A stretch of 64,000 nt of DNA from JBGQOG01 sp052113705 (GCF_052113705.1 NZ_JBGQOG010000003.1:186001-250000), one strand, 5' to 3'. Counted from the stretch's first letter, positions 1 to 8,786 are shown. The notes: generated from the sequence alone by a model not told the origin. Numbers and translations are program-made.

Positions 1-418
1 CGCCTTCATACTGCCGAAAGGCATGGGTGCCGACCACCGTGCCGCCCAGCCGGAACACCCCGGAGCGCGCCATCGCCATCAGGATCTGGCCCGTCGCAAG
101 GTCGGGTGTCAAATAGCCTTCGCTGCGCAGCAACCGGACCAGCCGCGAGGTTTCGGCGCGGCGATCCCGGGCAGTCTCGCGCAGCGTTTCATGACGCGCG
201 AGATGTTGGCGCAGCTCTTCGGTATCTTCGCCAATGTAGCGCTCAACGATCTGCTCCCCCAGACGGTAGCGATCATACCAATAGCCCCGGGCGTCGCGCA
301 GCCGAAGGGTGGGTTTGCCCCGGATATCGGACACCGCCACCTCTTTCAGCAGGCGCAGCAGGTCCTGCCAGCCGGATTGTCCGGTCAGGGTGTGATGTTT
401 GTAGGACAACGGTGACAT
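1..418 (-). CDS. GSU2403-family nucleotidyltransferase-fold protein (5' part, runs off the left edge)
   Basis: The frame starts at the ATG at 416-418 and leaves the window at base 1, so about 139 N-terminal residues are visible. An arginine/glutamate-rich, probably helical stretch (about residues 60-95) is followed by RLLRSEGYL and then by FRLGGTVVGTHAF near residue 125. The latter looks like the entry to the nucleotidyltransferase fold of the GSU2403 family (Pfam NTP_transf_8). The family's role is poorly known; nucleotidyl transfer is assumed from the fold. The catalytic acidic residues would lie outside the window. A pair of palindromes sits directly upstream (423-496) and suggests tight transcriptional control. 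The family call is from remembered motif similarity only. Confidence 0.65.
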   Translation of the reverse strand, partial: MSPLSYKHHTLTGQSGWQDLLRLLKEVAVSDIRGKPTLRLRDARGYWYDRYRLGEQIVERYIGEDTEELRQHLARHETLRETARDRRAETSRLVRLLRSEGYLTPDLATGQILMAMARSGVFRLGGTVVGTHAFRQYEG

Positions 419-422
419 GCAT

Positions 423-496
423 ACCACACGACAAATTCTTTGTGTGGCAAGATGTACCACACAGGGCCGCACCACACAAAGTATTTTTCGTGTGGT
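423..496. promoter_or_regulatory. Two inverted copies of a 26-bp near-palindrome upstream of the nucleotidyltransferase gene
   Basis: Positions 423-448 and 471-496 are copies of one 26-bp element in opposite orientation and agree at 23 of 26 positions. Each copy is itself a near-palindrome bounded by CCACAC and GTGTGG (424-429/442-447 and 472-477/490-495). A lone CCACAC lies between them at 457-462. The right edge of the array is next to nothing coding, and the left edge is 5 bases from the start codon at 418. The likeliest role is a tandem operator; a large hairpin in the 5' leader is the alternative. Confidence 0.6.
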
Positions 497-682
497 AAGC
501 CGCACCGATGGCCCTGTCCGGGGCACCGGTGCCCGTGAAACGGGGGCCGGGCGTCATCCCCTGTGATCAGGGCCGTGCCGGGCAGCGCGCACCCGGGCGG
601 GGAAAGCCCCCCTCTGCGCAGCCCAGAAAGCAAAGCCGGGGGTCACGGGGAACCGCTGTCGAGCAGCCTGCCTCTTCCCCGC

Positions 683-1858
683 TCAGTAAGCCGCTTGATA
701 GAGCGCGAGCGCATCTGCTTCGGTGACGGGCACAGGGTTATTGCCCAAAAGCCGGGTTTGCAGCATCGCATCCGCCGCCAGCTGCGGCAGCATCTCGCGC
801 GAGACCCCGGCATCGCGCAGGCGACGTGGCGCGCCCGAGGCATCCATCAACGCCTCCATATGCCGGATGAAGCCTTCCGCCCTGATCTCCTGACATGCCG
901 TGTGCGCAGACCCTTCTTGCGCCAGCAGATCCCCCAGCTCCGCATAGAGCGGTGCCGCTGCGCACAGATTGTGCCGCAGCACCGGCCCCAGCATCAGCGC
1001 ATTCGTCAGGCCATGCGGCAGGTGATAGCGGCCGCCCAAAGGATAGGCCAGGGCATGCACCGCCGCCACCGGGCTGTTGGCAAAGGCCATGCCCGCCAGA
1101 CAGGCCCCGAGCAGCATCGCCTCGCGCGCGGGGCGGTTGCTGCCATCCCGGCAGGCCGCCACCAGATTGGGCGCGAGAAGACGCAGCGCTTCGCGGGCGT
1201 AGAGATCCGACATCGGATTTTTCAGATGGCGGCTCGTATAGGCCTCGATCGCATGCACCATCGCGTCGATCCCGGTGGCCGCGGTCTGCCCCGGCGGCAG
1301 GCCCAGCGTCAGCTCGGCATCCAGCAGCACCAGATCGGCATAGAGCTGCCGGGCCACCACCCCCATTTTGGTCGCGGCGCCGGTGGTGAGAATGGTGATA
1401 TTCGTCACCTCCGAGCCGGTGCCCGCGGTCGTCGGCACCTGCATCAGCGGCAGCCGCCCGCCCTGCACCTTGCCGATGCCATAGAGCGCGGAAAGCTCTT
1501 GCGGCGAATGCAGCAGCACCGCCGCGAGCTTGGCAATGTCGAGCGAGGAGCCGCCGCCAAAGCCGATCACCGCCTCCACCCCGCCCGCACGACCCTGCGC
1601 CACACAATCGTGCAAAATCTCTTCCGAAGGGTCTGCGACCACCCCGTCAAAGACGGTGACCGCAATACCTGCGGCCTGCAGCGCAGCCTTGGCGGGATCG
1701 AGCAGGCCGGTACCGTGCAGCACGGCATCCGTCACCACCAGCACCCGCGTCACCGGCAGATGGCTGGCCAGAATTTCGGCGATCCGCCGCGCGCTGCCCC
1801 ATTCCACCACCAAACGGCGTGGTGCCTCAAAGCCGAAGTCCGGCAGATGTTCAGTCAT
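683..1858 (-). CDS. Iron-containing (group III) alcohol dehydrogenase
   Basis: 391 residues, a normal length for the family. NAD(P)-dependent oxidation of an alcohol, or reduction of an aldehyde or maleylacetate-like substrate, in the cytoplasm. The N-terminal dinucleotide domain has GFGGGSSLD (about 95-103) and PTTAGTGSEVT (about 135-145). The C-terminal metal domain has DAMVHAIEAY and HALAYPLGGRYHLPHG, which carry the Asp/His ligands. I chose the ATG at 1858 because AAGGA lies about 7 bases upstream; an ATG 42 bases earlier has no comparable site. It follows urtE by 117 bases on the same strand and may be the last gene of that operon. The substrate cannot be read from the sequence; a product of amide breakdown is a guess from context. 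Confidence 0.88.
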   Translation of the reverse strand: MTEHLPDFGFEAPRRLVVEWGSARRIAEILASHLPVTRVLVVTDAVLHGTGLLDPAKAALQAAGIAVTVFDGVVADPSEEILHDCVAQGRAGGVEAVIGFGGGSSLDIAKLAAVLLHSPQELSALYGIGKVQGGRLPLMQVPTTAGTGSEVTNITILTTGAATKMGVVARQLYADLVLLDAELTLGLPPGQTAATGIDAMVHAIEAYTSRHLKNPMSDLYAREALRLLAPNLVAACRDGSNRPAREAMLLGACLAGMAFANSPVAAVHALAYPLGGRYHLPHGLTNALMLGPVLRHNLCAAAPLYAELGDLLAQEGSAHTACQEIRAEGFIRHMEALMDASGAPRRLRDAGVSREMLPQLAADAMLQTRLLGNNPVPVTEADALALYQAAY

Positions 1859-1975
1859 GAATGCGTCCTTGAAATGCTGGCTTTCCCGCCCGCGTGCCAA
1901 CAGATGCGAACTGCGGGGTGCGTGGGCGGGAAAGGTGACCCGGTCAAAGGGTGAATGAACCTGATCGCCGGGGCA

Positions 1976-2671
1976 TCAGATGGTCATATGGCGGTCCACC
2001 ACCGCATCGGTGAGCAGCTCGATGGGGCCCGCTTCGACCACACTGCCCTTTTCCAGCATGGCAAAACTGCCCGCCGCGCGGCGCAAAAAGCCGATGTTCT
2101 GCTCGACCAGCACCACGGTCAGACCGAACTCCTGACTCATCCGCAGGATCACCCGCTCTATCTCTTCGACGATGGAGGGCTGGATGCCCTCGTTCGGCTC
2201 ATCGAGCAGCACCACATCCGGCTCTGCCGCAAGGGCGCGGGCGATGGCCAGTTGCTGCTGCTGCCCGCCCGACAGCACCCCGCCCGGTCGGTCGAGATGC
2301 GCCACGAGATAGGGGAAGAGCTCCGGCACCAGATCGGGAATGCCCCGACGGCCCTGCCGGTTCGCAAAGGCCCCCATCACGATGTTCTCGCGGATGGTGA
2401 AATCGGGAATGATCCCGCGCCCCTGCGGCACATAGGCAATGCCTGCGCGGGCGCGCTGATGGGTGGGGGCGGCGGAAATCTCCTCGCCGCGCAGCCGGAT
2501 AGAGCCGCGCGCGGAATCCGTCAGCCCCATGATCGACTTCAGCAGCGTCGTCTTGCCGGTGCCGTTGCGCCCGGCAATGCCGGTGATCTGCCCCGCCGGG
2601 ATCTCAAGGCTGATGCCGCTGAGCGCGCGCGAGCGGCCGTAATAGCTTTCCAGATTGCTCAGACTCAGCAT
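1976..2671 (-). CDS. urtE: Urea/short-chain amide ABC transporter, ATP-binding protein UrtE
   Basis: 231 residues, one of the two cytoplasmic ATPases of a branched-chain-amino-acid-type (HAAT) importer. Walker A is GRNGTGKTT (about 34-42), the signature LSGGQQQQLAIAR (about 133-145) and Walker B VVLLDEPNEGIQPS, where the asparagine-glutamate-glycine after the DEP box is typical of LivF/UrtE proteins. It overlaps the end of urtD by 7 bases, so translation is probably coupled. It is the last transporter gene of the urtABCDE order. Urea is the textbook substrate of Urt systems, but the AmiC/AmiR and amidase neighbours make short-chain amides equally plausible. Confidence 0.9.
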   Translation of the reverse strand: MLSLSNLESYYGRSRALSGISLEIPAGQITGIAGRNGTGKTTLLKSIMGLTDSARGSIRLRGEEISAAPTHQRARAGIAYVPQGRGIIPDFTIRENIVMGAFANRQGRRGIPDLVPELFPYLVAHLDRPGGVLSGGQQQQLAIARALAAEPDVVLLDEPNEGIQPSIVEEIERVILRMSQEFGLTVVLVEQNIGFLRRAAGSFAMLEKGSVVEAGPIELLTDAVVDRHMTI

Positions 2672-3420
2672 GCCGAAATTCCTTGTGTTCCCAGATAGGC
2701 GGCCCGCACCTCGGCATTGCCCTCGATCTCGGCCACGCTGCCCTCGGCCAGAACCCGGCCCAGATGCAGCACCGTGATCCGCTCGGCAATGTCGCGGACA
2801 AAGGCCATGTCATGCTCCACCACGAGGAGCGTGTGCCGCCCCTTCAGCCGGTTGATGATCGCGGCGGTCTTGCCGGTTTCCGCCTGCGTCATGCCTGCCG
2901 TCGGCTCATCCAGCAAAATCACCGGCGGGTTTTGCATCATCAGCATCCCCAGTTCGAGCCATTGCGTCTGCCCATGGCTGAGCGTGCCCGCCTCGACCGC
3001 CGCCACCGGGGCCAGACCCACCAGATCCAGCGCCTCATCCACCGCCGCATGATCTTCGCGGCTGCGCCCCAGCCGCAGATTGGCAAAGACGCCGGGATGC
3101 TTCGATTGCGCAACCTCGATGTTCTGGCGCACGGTCAGCCCGCCGAACACCGACGGGATCTGGAACTTGCGGCCAATGCCTGCGCGGGCAATGCGGTATT
3201 CGCGCAGATTGGTCACATCGCGGCCATTCAGCCGCACCCGGCCCTCGGTCGCGCGGGTGCGACCGCTGATCAGGTCCATCAGCGTGGTCTTGCCCGCGCC
3301 ATTCGCCCCCAGCAACACCCGCAACTCGCCCTTCGCCACCCGCAAGGAGACGCCATCAACCGCCCGAAACCCCGAGAAACTGACGGCGAGGTCTTCGACC
3401 TCCAGTGCATAGGCACTCAT
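2665..3420 (-). CDS. urtD: Urea/short-chain amide ABC transporter, ATP-binding protein UrtD
   Basis: 251 residues, the second ATPase of the importer and LivG-like. Walker A is GANGAGKTTLMD (about 33-44), the ABC signature appears as LSHGQTQWLELGM (about 150-162) and Walker B as VILLDEPTAGM. The SHGQ form of the signature, with histidine instead of the usual glycine, is typical of UrtD and helps separate it from LivG. Its ATG overlaps the TGA of urtC (ATGA at 3417-3420), which indicates translational coupling. It pairs with UrtE on the cytoplasmic face of the UrtB/UrtC channel. Confidence 0.9.
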   Translation of the reverse strand: MSAYALEVEDLAVSFSGFRAVDGVSLRVAKGELRVLLGANGAGKTTLMDLISGRTRATEGRVRLNGRDVTNLREYRIARAGIGRKFQIPSVFGGLTVRQNIEVAQSKHPGVFANLRLGRSREDHAAVDEALDLVGLAPVAAVEAGTLSHGQTQWLELGMLMMQNPPVILLDEPTAGMTQAETGKTAAIINRLKGRHTLLVVEHDMAFVRDIAERITVLHLGRVLAEGSVAEIEGNAEVRAAYLGTQGISAC

Positions 3421-4538
3421 TGTTTCGCCTCCTGTTTGAGAGGGCTGGTGTCAATGCGGCACAGACGGCGCAGACGGTCGTGAAAGAATCCGGCCAGACC
3501 ATTGGGCAAATAGATCACCGCCAGCACAAAGATCAGCCCCAGAATGGCCTTCCATGCCTCGACCAGGGCTTCGGTTTCCGAGACGCGGGCCTCAACCATG
3601 TTGATCAGGATTGCGCCGATGCAGGCCCCGAGGATCGACCCCCGGCCCCCCACCGCCGCCCAGACCACCATCGCCACCGAAAAGCTGAGATCGAGAAACG
3701 AGGGCGAGGCAAACTCCGCCACCAGCACATAGAGCATGCCCGCCAGCCCCGAGATCGCCGCCGAGACCGCAAAGAAGAAGGTCTGATAGGCGGGCACATC
3801 ATAGCCGAGGTAGAGCGCACGGGTCTGACTGTCGCGCGTGGCCTGCAGGACGGTGCCCGCCCGGGTGGCCACCAGCAACCGCGCCAGCACGAGCACCACA
3901 ATCAGCGCCACCGCGATCACATAATAGGTCAGATGCGAATAGGGATCGAGCTCAACGCCAAAGACGGTGAAATAGCCCAGATCCGTCAGCCCGTTGAAAC
4001 CGTTGGTCATCGGCTGCGCATCGACCAGAACCAGCCGCGCCAAAAGCACCAGCGCCAGCGTCACGATCGAGACGAAAACCCCCGAAATGCGCTGACCAAA
4101 GATCAGGCGGCCCAAAAGCCCGGCCAGGATCACCGGCACCACCACCGCCATCGCCACGCCAAACCATTGCGACTGAAACGGCAGCCAGACCCAGGACCCC
4201 GGCGTGATGCAGCACAGATCGGTCGAGGCGCCGGGCTGCGCGTTCCACAGCATGAAATCGGGCACAGGCGTGGCCGAGCCTTGTTGCAGGCTGGTGTAGC
4301 TGGCCAGCTTCAGCGACATCGCCATCGCATAGGCGCCGATGCCAAAAAACAGCCCCTGTCCGAGGTTGAGAATGCCCGCATAGCCCCAGGTCAGCGCAAT
4401 GGCCGAGCCGAGCATGCCAAAGCAGAGATATTTCGCCGCGCGGTTCAGCCAGAACTCATCGCCCACCAGCGGCAGGAGCAGGATGGCCGCGAAAAAGACC
4501 AGATAGGTCGCGCTCCGATAATTGAAAACCGAGGTCAT
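3417..4538 (-). CDS. urtC: Urea/short-chain amide ABC transporter, permease UrtC
   Basis: 373 residues, a LivM-type inner-membrane permease. About ten hydrophobic segments are visible, starting with YLVFFAAILLLPLV near residue 11. GYAGILNLGQGLFFGIGAYA is the conserved motif of the family. A polar insertion with two adjacent cysteines (DLCCITPGSW, about residue 108-117) lies in a predicted loop; UrtC proteins are often longer here than LivM. The gene is 3 bases downstream of urtB and overlaps urtD. It forms the channel with UrtB. Confidence 0.9.
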   Translation of the reverse strand: MTSVFNYRSATYLVFFAAILLLPLVGDEFWLNRAAKYLCFGMLGSAIALTWGYAGILNLGQGLFFGIGAYAMAMSLKLASYTSLQQGSATPVPDFMLWNAQPGASTDLCCITPGSWVWLPFQSQWFGVAMAVVVPVILAGLLGRLIFGQRISGVFVSIVTLALVLLARLVLVDAQPMTNGFNGLTDLGYFTVFGVELDPYSHLTYYVIAVALIVVLVLARLLVATRAGTVLQATRDSQTRALYLGYDVPAYQTFFFAVSAAISGLAGMLYVLVAEFASPSFLDLSFSVAMVVWAAVGGRGSILGACIGAILINMVEARVSETEALVEAWKAILGLIFVLAVIYLPNGLAGFFHDRLRRLCRIDTSPLKQEAKQ

Positions 4539-4541
4539 GCC

Positions 4542-5435
4542 TTAGCGCCCCTTGAAGCTGAACAGCCCGGCGGGCTTGAGAAGGATGACGACAATGACCA
4601 CCAGCAAGACCGCCGCGCGGCCTGCGATTTCATTGGCAAAGATGGCGACGAGCGCATTGATCTCGCCCAGCAGGCCCGCCGCGGCGGCCGTGCCCAGAAG
4701 GCTGCCCACGCCGCCGGTGACCACGACCATGAAGCCATCGACCACCATCGTCGCCCCCATATCGGGCGAGACGCTGCGAAACCCGGCCATCAGCACGCCC
4801 GCAACACCCGCGAGACCTGACCCCAGCGCAAAGGTGATCGCATTGGTCTGCCGCACATCAATGCCACAGGCGGCGGCCATCTGCGGGTTGCGGATGATCG
4901 CGCGCACCTTCATGCCCAGCGGCGTGCGGTAGAGCACGGCCCAGGTCAGCCCCGCCAGAACCAGCGTGACCAGCACGATGAACAGCCGGTAGCTGTTCAG
5001 CTGCACGCCAAACAGCGCCAGCGTCCCTTGCAGCGCCGCGGGCACCGGCACGTTTTGCAGACCCGAGCCCAGCCCCTCGATGTGAATGCCAAAGAAGGTC
5101 AGGCCAAATTCCAGCCGGATCGCCTGTTGCAACAGGATGGCAATGCCCCAGGTGGCCAGCAATGTGTCGAGCAGGCGGCCATAAAGGCGCCGCACCACCA
5201 GCCGCTCTACCGCATAGCCGACCAGCGCGGTGACGATAAAGGCAATCGGGATCGCCACGAAGAGATTGGACCCCAGCCAGATATTGGCCAGCACGGCGAC
5301 ATAAGCGCCGAGCATGACCATCTCGCCATGCGCCATATTGATGATCCCCATCGCGCCATAGGTGACCGCCAGGCCAAGCGCCACGAGGAGGAGGATTGAG
5401 CTGAGGCTCAATCCGATGAAAATGATGTCGAACAC
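4542..5435 (-). CDS. urtB: Urea/short-chain amide ABC transporter, permease UrtB
   Basis: 297 residues from the GTG start at 5435, a LivH-type permease. The GTG is preferred because GGAGG lies 10 bases upstream and the protein then begins directly with the first membrane segment (FDIIFIGLSLSSILLLVALG). An upstream TTG would add ten unsupported residues. The motif YGAMGIINMAHGEMVMLGAY, about residue 36 onward, is diagnostic of LivH/UrtB permeases. The long periplasmic domain seen in some cyanobacterial UrtB proteins is absent. It follows urtA after a 63-base gap and precedes urtC by 3 bases. Confidence 0.9.
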   Translation of the reverse strand: MFDIIFIGLSLSSILLLVALGLAVTYGAMGIINMAHGEMVMLGAYVAVLANIWLGSNLFVAIPIAFIVTALVGYAVERLVVRRLYGRLLDTLLATWGIAILLQQAIRLEFGLTFFGIHIEGLGSGLQNVPVPAALQGTLALFGVQLNSYRLFIVLVTLVLAGLTWAVLYRTPLGMKVRAIIRNPQMAAACGIDVRQTNAITFALGSGLAGVAGVLMAGFRSVSPDMGATMVVDGFMVVVTGGVGSLLGTAAAAGLLGEINALVAIFANEIAGRAAVLLVVIVVILLKPAGLFSFKGR

Positions 5436-5498
5436 GGGATTCCGGCCTCCGGGATTGGGCAACAAGGGCCGGGCGCGCGAACGCCCGGCCCGCGTCGG

Positions 5499-6743
5499 TC
5501 AAAGCTTGCTGCTGTCCAGCCCTTTGGCGGTGCAGAACAGGTTGTCGGCGGTTTCGCCATAGGCCGAATAGGGCAAGGGCTTGATCGGCTCGGGGTATTC
5601 ATTGACCACCTTGCTTTGACCATCCGCCTGCCATTGGCCGATGCGCGGCGTCAGCCAGGTGTGCAGGTTGTCGGGGTCCACCTTCACCGGGCCGCCCGGC
5701 GCATCGAAGGTCTGGCCGCGCACGCCTTCGCGGATTGCATCGGCGGTGAAATCCCCCGCCTTCTCGACCGCCTGTTTCCACAGATAGACCTGGAAATAGG
5801 CCGCCTCCAGCGAGTGGTAGGTGATCGCCTTGGGGTCATTCACATAGGCGCGGTAACGCTCGATGAACGAGGTGTTCGAGGGCAGATCCAGCGACATGAA
5901 ATAGGGGAAAGAGGTGTAGCTGCCCGCCGCATATTCCGGCCCCATCGCCGCGATCTCGATCTCGGAGGTGACCGTGGCGCAGATCGGGATCTGCTCCTGG
6001 CTCAGCCCCTGGTTCTTGAACTCGCGGTAGAAGGAAATGATCGAGTCGCCCACCACGTTGGACAAGACGACATCGGCGCCGGATTCCTTGATCTTGTTGA
6101 CCGTCACCGCCCATTCCGAATGGCCCAGCTCCAGATATTCATCCGCCACCCATTCGCCGCCATGCGCCTCGATCAGGCTCTTCGAGACTTTGGCCATCTC
6201 GCGCGGGTAGACATAGTTCGAGCCGACGATGAAGAATTTCTTCTTGCCCAGCGTCTCGATGATCCAGGGGATGTAATTGCCCAGCTGCTGGTTCGGCACC
6301 GCCCCCAGATAGACGACATTGCGCGAGCATTCGAAGCCCTCGTAATGGGTTTGATAAAAGAGCATCGCGTTGCGGCGTTCAAAGATCGGCAGCACTGCCT
6401 TGCGGCTGGCCGAGGTGTGGCAGCCAAAGACCGTCTGCACCTTGTCCTTGATCACCAGCTTTTGCGCCTTTTCGGCAAAGGTCTTGGGATCAGAGGCGCC
6501 GTCCTCGACCGTCACGGCGATCTGCTTGCCCAGCACCCCGCCGGCGGCATTGATTTCGGCCGCGGCCATCTGCACCGCATCGGCCAGCATCTTCTCGACA
6601 ACGGAGAGCCCGCCCGTTTGCGAGAACAGCGCGCCCACCTGCACGGTCTCGGCAGAATGGGCGTATTTCAGAAATCCCGGCATCGCCAGCGCACCCGTCG
6701 AGAGGGCCGCAGTGGTCAGGAACTGGCGTCGTTTCATGGTCAT
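5499..6743 (-). CDS. urtA: Urea/short-chain amide ABC transporter, periplasmic binding protein UrtA
   Basis: 414 residues. The N-terminus has a twin-arginine signal (KRRQFLTTAALSTGALAMPG), so export is probably through Tat in folded form. The mature part is a type I periplasmic binding fold (Peripla_BP_5). It has QVGALFSQTGGLSVVEK, the EDGASDPKTFAEKAQ block, GCHTSASRKAVLP and FYQTHYEGFECS, the signature of the UrtA/FmdD/AmiC group. A second ATG at 6737 is an alternative start. The upstream region contains a strong intrinsic terminator (6850-6887) between amiR and urtA, so urtA either has its own promoter or is reached by read-through. The amide/urea specificity is inferred from family and neighbours. 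Confidence 0.9.
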   Translation of the reverse strand: MTMKRRQFLTTAALSTGALAMPGFLKYAHSAETVQVGALFSQTGGLSVVEKMLADAVQMAAAEINAAGGVLGKQIAVTVEDGASDPKTFAEKAQKLVIKDKVQTVFGCHTSASRKAVLPIFERRNAMLFYQTHYEGFECSRNVVYLGAVPNQQLGNYIPWIIETLGKKKFFIVGSNYVYPREMAKVSKSLIEAHGGEWVADEYLELGHSEWAVTVNKIKESGADVVLSNVVGDSIISFYREFKNQGLSQEQIPICATVTSEIEIAAMGPEYAAGSYTSFPYFMSLDLPSNTSFIERYRAYVNDPKAITYHSLEAAYFQVYLWKQAVEKAGDFTADAIREGVRGQTFDAPGGPVKVDPDNLHTWLTPRIGQWQADGQSKVVNEYPEPIKPLPYSAYGETADNLFCTAKGLDSSKL

Positions 6744-6849
6744 CGGATCATCCCTGTTGTTGGATCAAAGGCCGCAATTCCCGCGCGCTGGCGCGGCTCG
6801 ACCTGAGGTTGTTTTTTGAAAACCGGACTCGACGTCGCTGTCGAAACAC

Positions 6850-6887
6850 AAAAAAGCCCGCGCCGTTCTGTGAGAACGTCCGCGGGC
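6850..6887 (-). terminator. Intrinsic terminator between amiR and urtA
   Basis: Read on the minus strand, a 7-bp stem (6881-6887 with 6856-6862) continues after a small internal loop into a 6-bp stem (6873-6878 with 6864-6869). A 3-base loop caps it, and six T residues (6850-6855) follow. Two further hairpins precede it in the same transcript: 6927-6933 with 6951-6957, and 6905-6911 with 6917-6923. It lies about 107 bases upstream of the urtA start. It may simply end the amiC-amiR message, or it may be a second attenuator controlled by the ANTAR protein. Confidence 0.8.
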
Positions 6888-6966
6888 ACCTTCGCCTATG
6901 GGTCAGCCTGCAAACGGCAGGCTTTAGCAGGGTGGCCATGTCGTCTGGGGACCCTGCGAGCACATC

Positions 6967-7614
6967 CTAATCAGATTCCGTTTCATCCGACAAGAAATTT
7001 TCTGCACGATTTTCACCGGCCGCCGGAAAGCGTGCCGCATGCCCGGAAATGATCTCGGCCGCCATCGCCTCAATGGCCAGACGGCGCTGCATCGCCTGTG
7101 CCCGCAGCTCCTTATGGGCGCGATCCTCGTCGAAATTGCGCTCGGCCATCAGGATGGTCTTGGCCCGCATCACCGCCTGTTCACCCATCACCTTGCGCTT
7201 GTAACGCCGCGCATCGCGCGCCAGATTCTGCGTCTGACACCAGATGTTGCGCGCGATCGCCAGATTGGTCAGCAGGCCAAAGGGCTTGATCGGCCGCCCG
7301 ATCACCGCCAGCGCCCCGCTTTCCAGCACCAGTTGCAGGGTCGCGGGGTTCTCATAGCTGACAATCGCCAGAATGGTGGGCGCAGGATTGCCCATATTGC
7401 GAAAGAGGTTCCGCAACGCCTCGCGCTGATCATCGACGATGGCGACCAGCACGATATTGGTGTGGCGCGGCAACTGCTCGGGCACCGGCCAGACCAGTTG
7501 CGGCATACAGCCGATGCGGCGCAGGTGATCGGTCAGCGCGATCCCCTCTTCATCCATCGGGTGCAAGACCACCACCGACAGGTTCCGCAGTTCCTTCAGA
7601 AAGGCATAGGACAT
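6967..7614 (-). CDS. amiR: AmiR-like ANTAR-domain antitermination regulator
   Basis: 215 residues. The N-terminal half resembles a receiver-like domain without a phosphorylation site (LSVVVLHPMDEEGIALTDHL, then VAIVDDQ), as in Pseudomonas AmiR. A coiled-coil linker leads into a C-terminal ANTAR domain: AVMRAKTILMAERNFDEDRA followed by HKELRAQAMQRRLAIEAMA. ANTAR domains bind paired hexaloop hairpins in nascent RNA and prevent termination. The ATG at 7614 has GAGG 6 bases upstream; the adjacent ATG at 7617 is possible. The gene starts 5-8 bases after amiC, so the two form a sensor-effector pair: AmiC holds AmiR inactive until an amide binds. Confidence 0.88.
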   Translation of the reverse strand: MSYAFLKELRNLSVVVLHPMDEEGIALTDHLRRIGCMPQLVWPVPEQLPRHTNIVLVAIVDDQREALRNLFRNMGNPAPTILAIVSYENPATLQLVLESGALAVIGRPIKPFGLLTNLAIARNIWCQTQNLARDARRYKRKVMGEQAVMRAKTILMAERNFDEDRAHKELRAQAMQRRLAIEAMAAEIISGHAARFPAAGENRAENFLSDETESD

Positions 7615-7622
7615 CATTGACC

Positions 7623-8786
7623 TCAGAAGTTCATCACGCCGAAGCGGAAATCGGATGGGCTGGCGGTTTCGTTCATGCCGGAAATCTCGACCAGATAGGG
7701 ATCGGGGGCCACGCGCTGGGGCGGGCTGCTGACAATCTCGTAGCGGCCCTTCTCGCGGATGCGCGCCACGCGCGGCCACAGATGCGTGTGATTCGTCAGC
7801 CGGTCGACCCGCACCGCCCCCTGCGGCGCATCCACCTCCACCTCGTATAGCGCGGGCAGCAGACGGTCGATGCCGTCCTCACCCGCGAGCGCCAATGCGG
7901 CGGCATAGAGATGCACCGAGAAATAGGCAGCCTCCGCCGGGGCGGTGGCGGGAAACGGCCCGCCCGAGGCCAGCCGGAAGGCGCGGGCAAAGGCCAATGC
8001 GCCGGGTGTGCTCAGCGTGTCAAAGAAGGGCGCGGCGATCACATGGCCATCGGCGACGCCCGGCGGCATGCGCGCCACATCCACCTCGGAGGTGGATTGG
8101 CTGGCGATGGGCAGGGTTTGGGGATCAAACCCCGCCTCGCGAAAAGCGGTGTAGAAGGGCACGATTCCATCGCCGACCACGGTGGAATAGATCATATCGG
8201 GCTTCAAAGCCCGGATCCGGTCGATGATATGGGCGATATGACGGGGGCGCAGATCCAGCGGCACATAGGTCTCATCCAAGACCGTGCCGCCTTTGCTGCG
8301 GTGCAGATCAGCGACGATGCGGTTGGATTCGTAGGGGTAGACGTAGTCCGAGCCGACGATGAACAGACGCTGACCGAAATTGGCCTGCAAATATTCCACC
8401 AGCGGCACCGAATTCTGGTTCGGCGCGGCGCCGGTGTAGACGCAATGGCGTGAATATTCAAAGCCTTCATAGAGCGTCGGGTAGAACAGCAGCGCGTTAT
8501 GCGCCTCAATCTCGGGCAACATCGCCTTGCGGGTGCTGGACATATGGCCGCCAAAGATGACCTTGATCCGCTCGTCACGGCACAGCTCCAGCGTGTGGCT
8601 GCGGTAGAGCGCGGGCGTCGATTTCGGGTCGCGGTAGACCGCCTGCAGCCTGCGCCCCAGAATGCCCCCCATCGCGTTGATCTCCGCGATGGCCAGACGC
8701 GTCGCTGCCAGCTGGTTGCGCTCGATCGCCCCCGTCACGCCGCTCTCCGACATGATCACACCGATCGTCCAAGCATCCATCGTCAT
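7623..8786 (-). CDS. amiC: AmiC-like cytoplasmic amide-sensing protein
   Basis: 387 residues with a type I periplasmic-binding-protein fold, similar throughout to UrtA encoded next door (GGHMSSTRKAMLPEIEAHNA, FYPTLYEGFEYS, IVGSDYVYPYE). Unlike UrtA it begins directly at the fold (MTMDAWTIGVIMSESG) with no signal peptide, so it stays in the cytoplasm. That is expected for AmiC, the ligand sensor that binds and restrains AmiR. The ATG at 8786 was chosen because the frame upstream is leader sequence containing a terminator (8809-8846). A second ATG is at 8780. Its ligand is likely a short-chain amide or urea-like compound. Confidence 0.88.
   Translation of the reverse strand: MTMDAWTIGVIMSESGVTGAIERNQLAATRLAIAEINAMGGILGRRLQAVYRDPKSTPALYRSHTLELCRDERIKVIFGGHMSSTRKAMLPEIEAHNALLFYPTLYEGFEYSRHCVYTGAAPNQNSVPLVEYLQANFGQRLFIVGSDYVYPYESNRIVADLHRSKGGTVLDETYVPLDLRPRHIAHIIDRIRALKPDMIYSTVVGDGIVPFYTAFREAGFDPQTLPIASQSTSEVDVARMPPGVADGHVIAAPFFDTLSTPGALAFARAFRLASGGPFPATAPAEAAYFSVHLYAAALALAGEDGIDRLLPALYEVEVDAPQGAVRVDRLTNHTHLWPRVARIREKGRYEIVSSPPQRVAPDPYLVEISGMNETASPSDFRFGVMNF

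Noticed and set aside
6850..6957. urtA leader hairpins as a clear ANTAR target
   Set aside because: The visible loops have 3, 5 and about 17 bases, not hexamers with A1 and G4; only the position suggests antitermination control.
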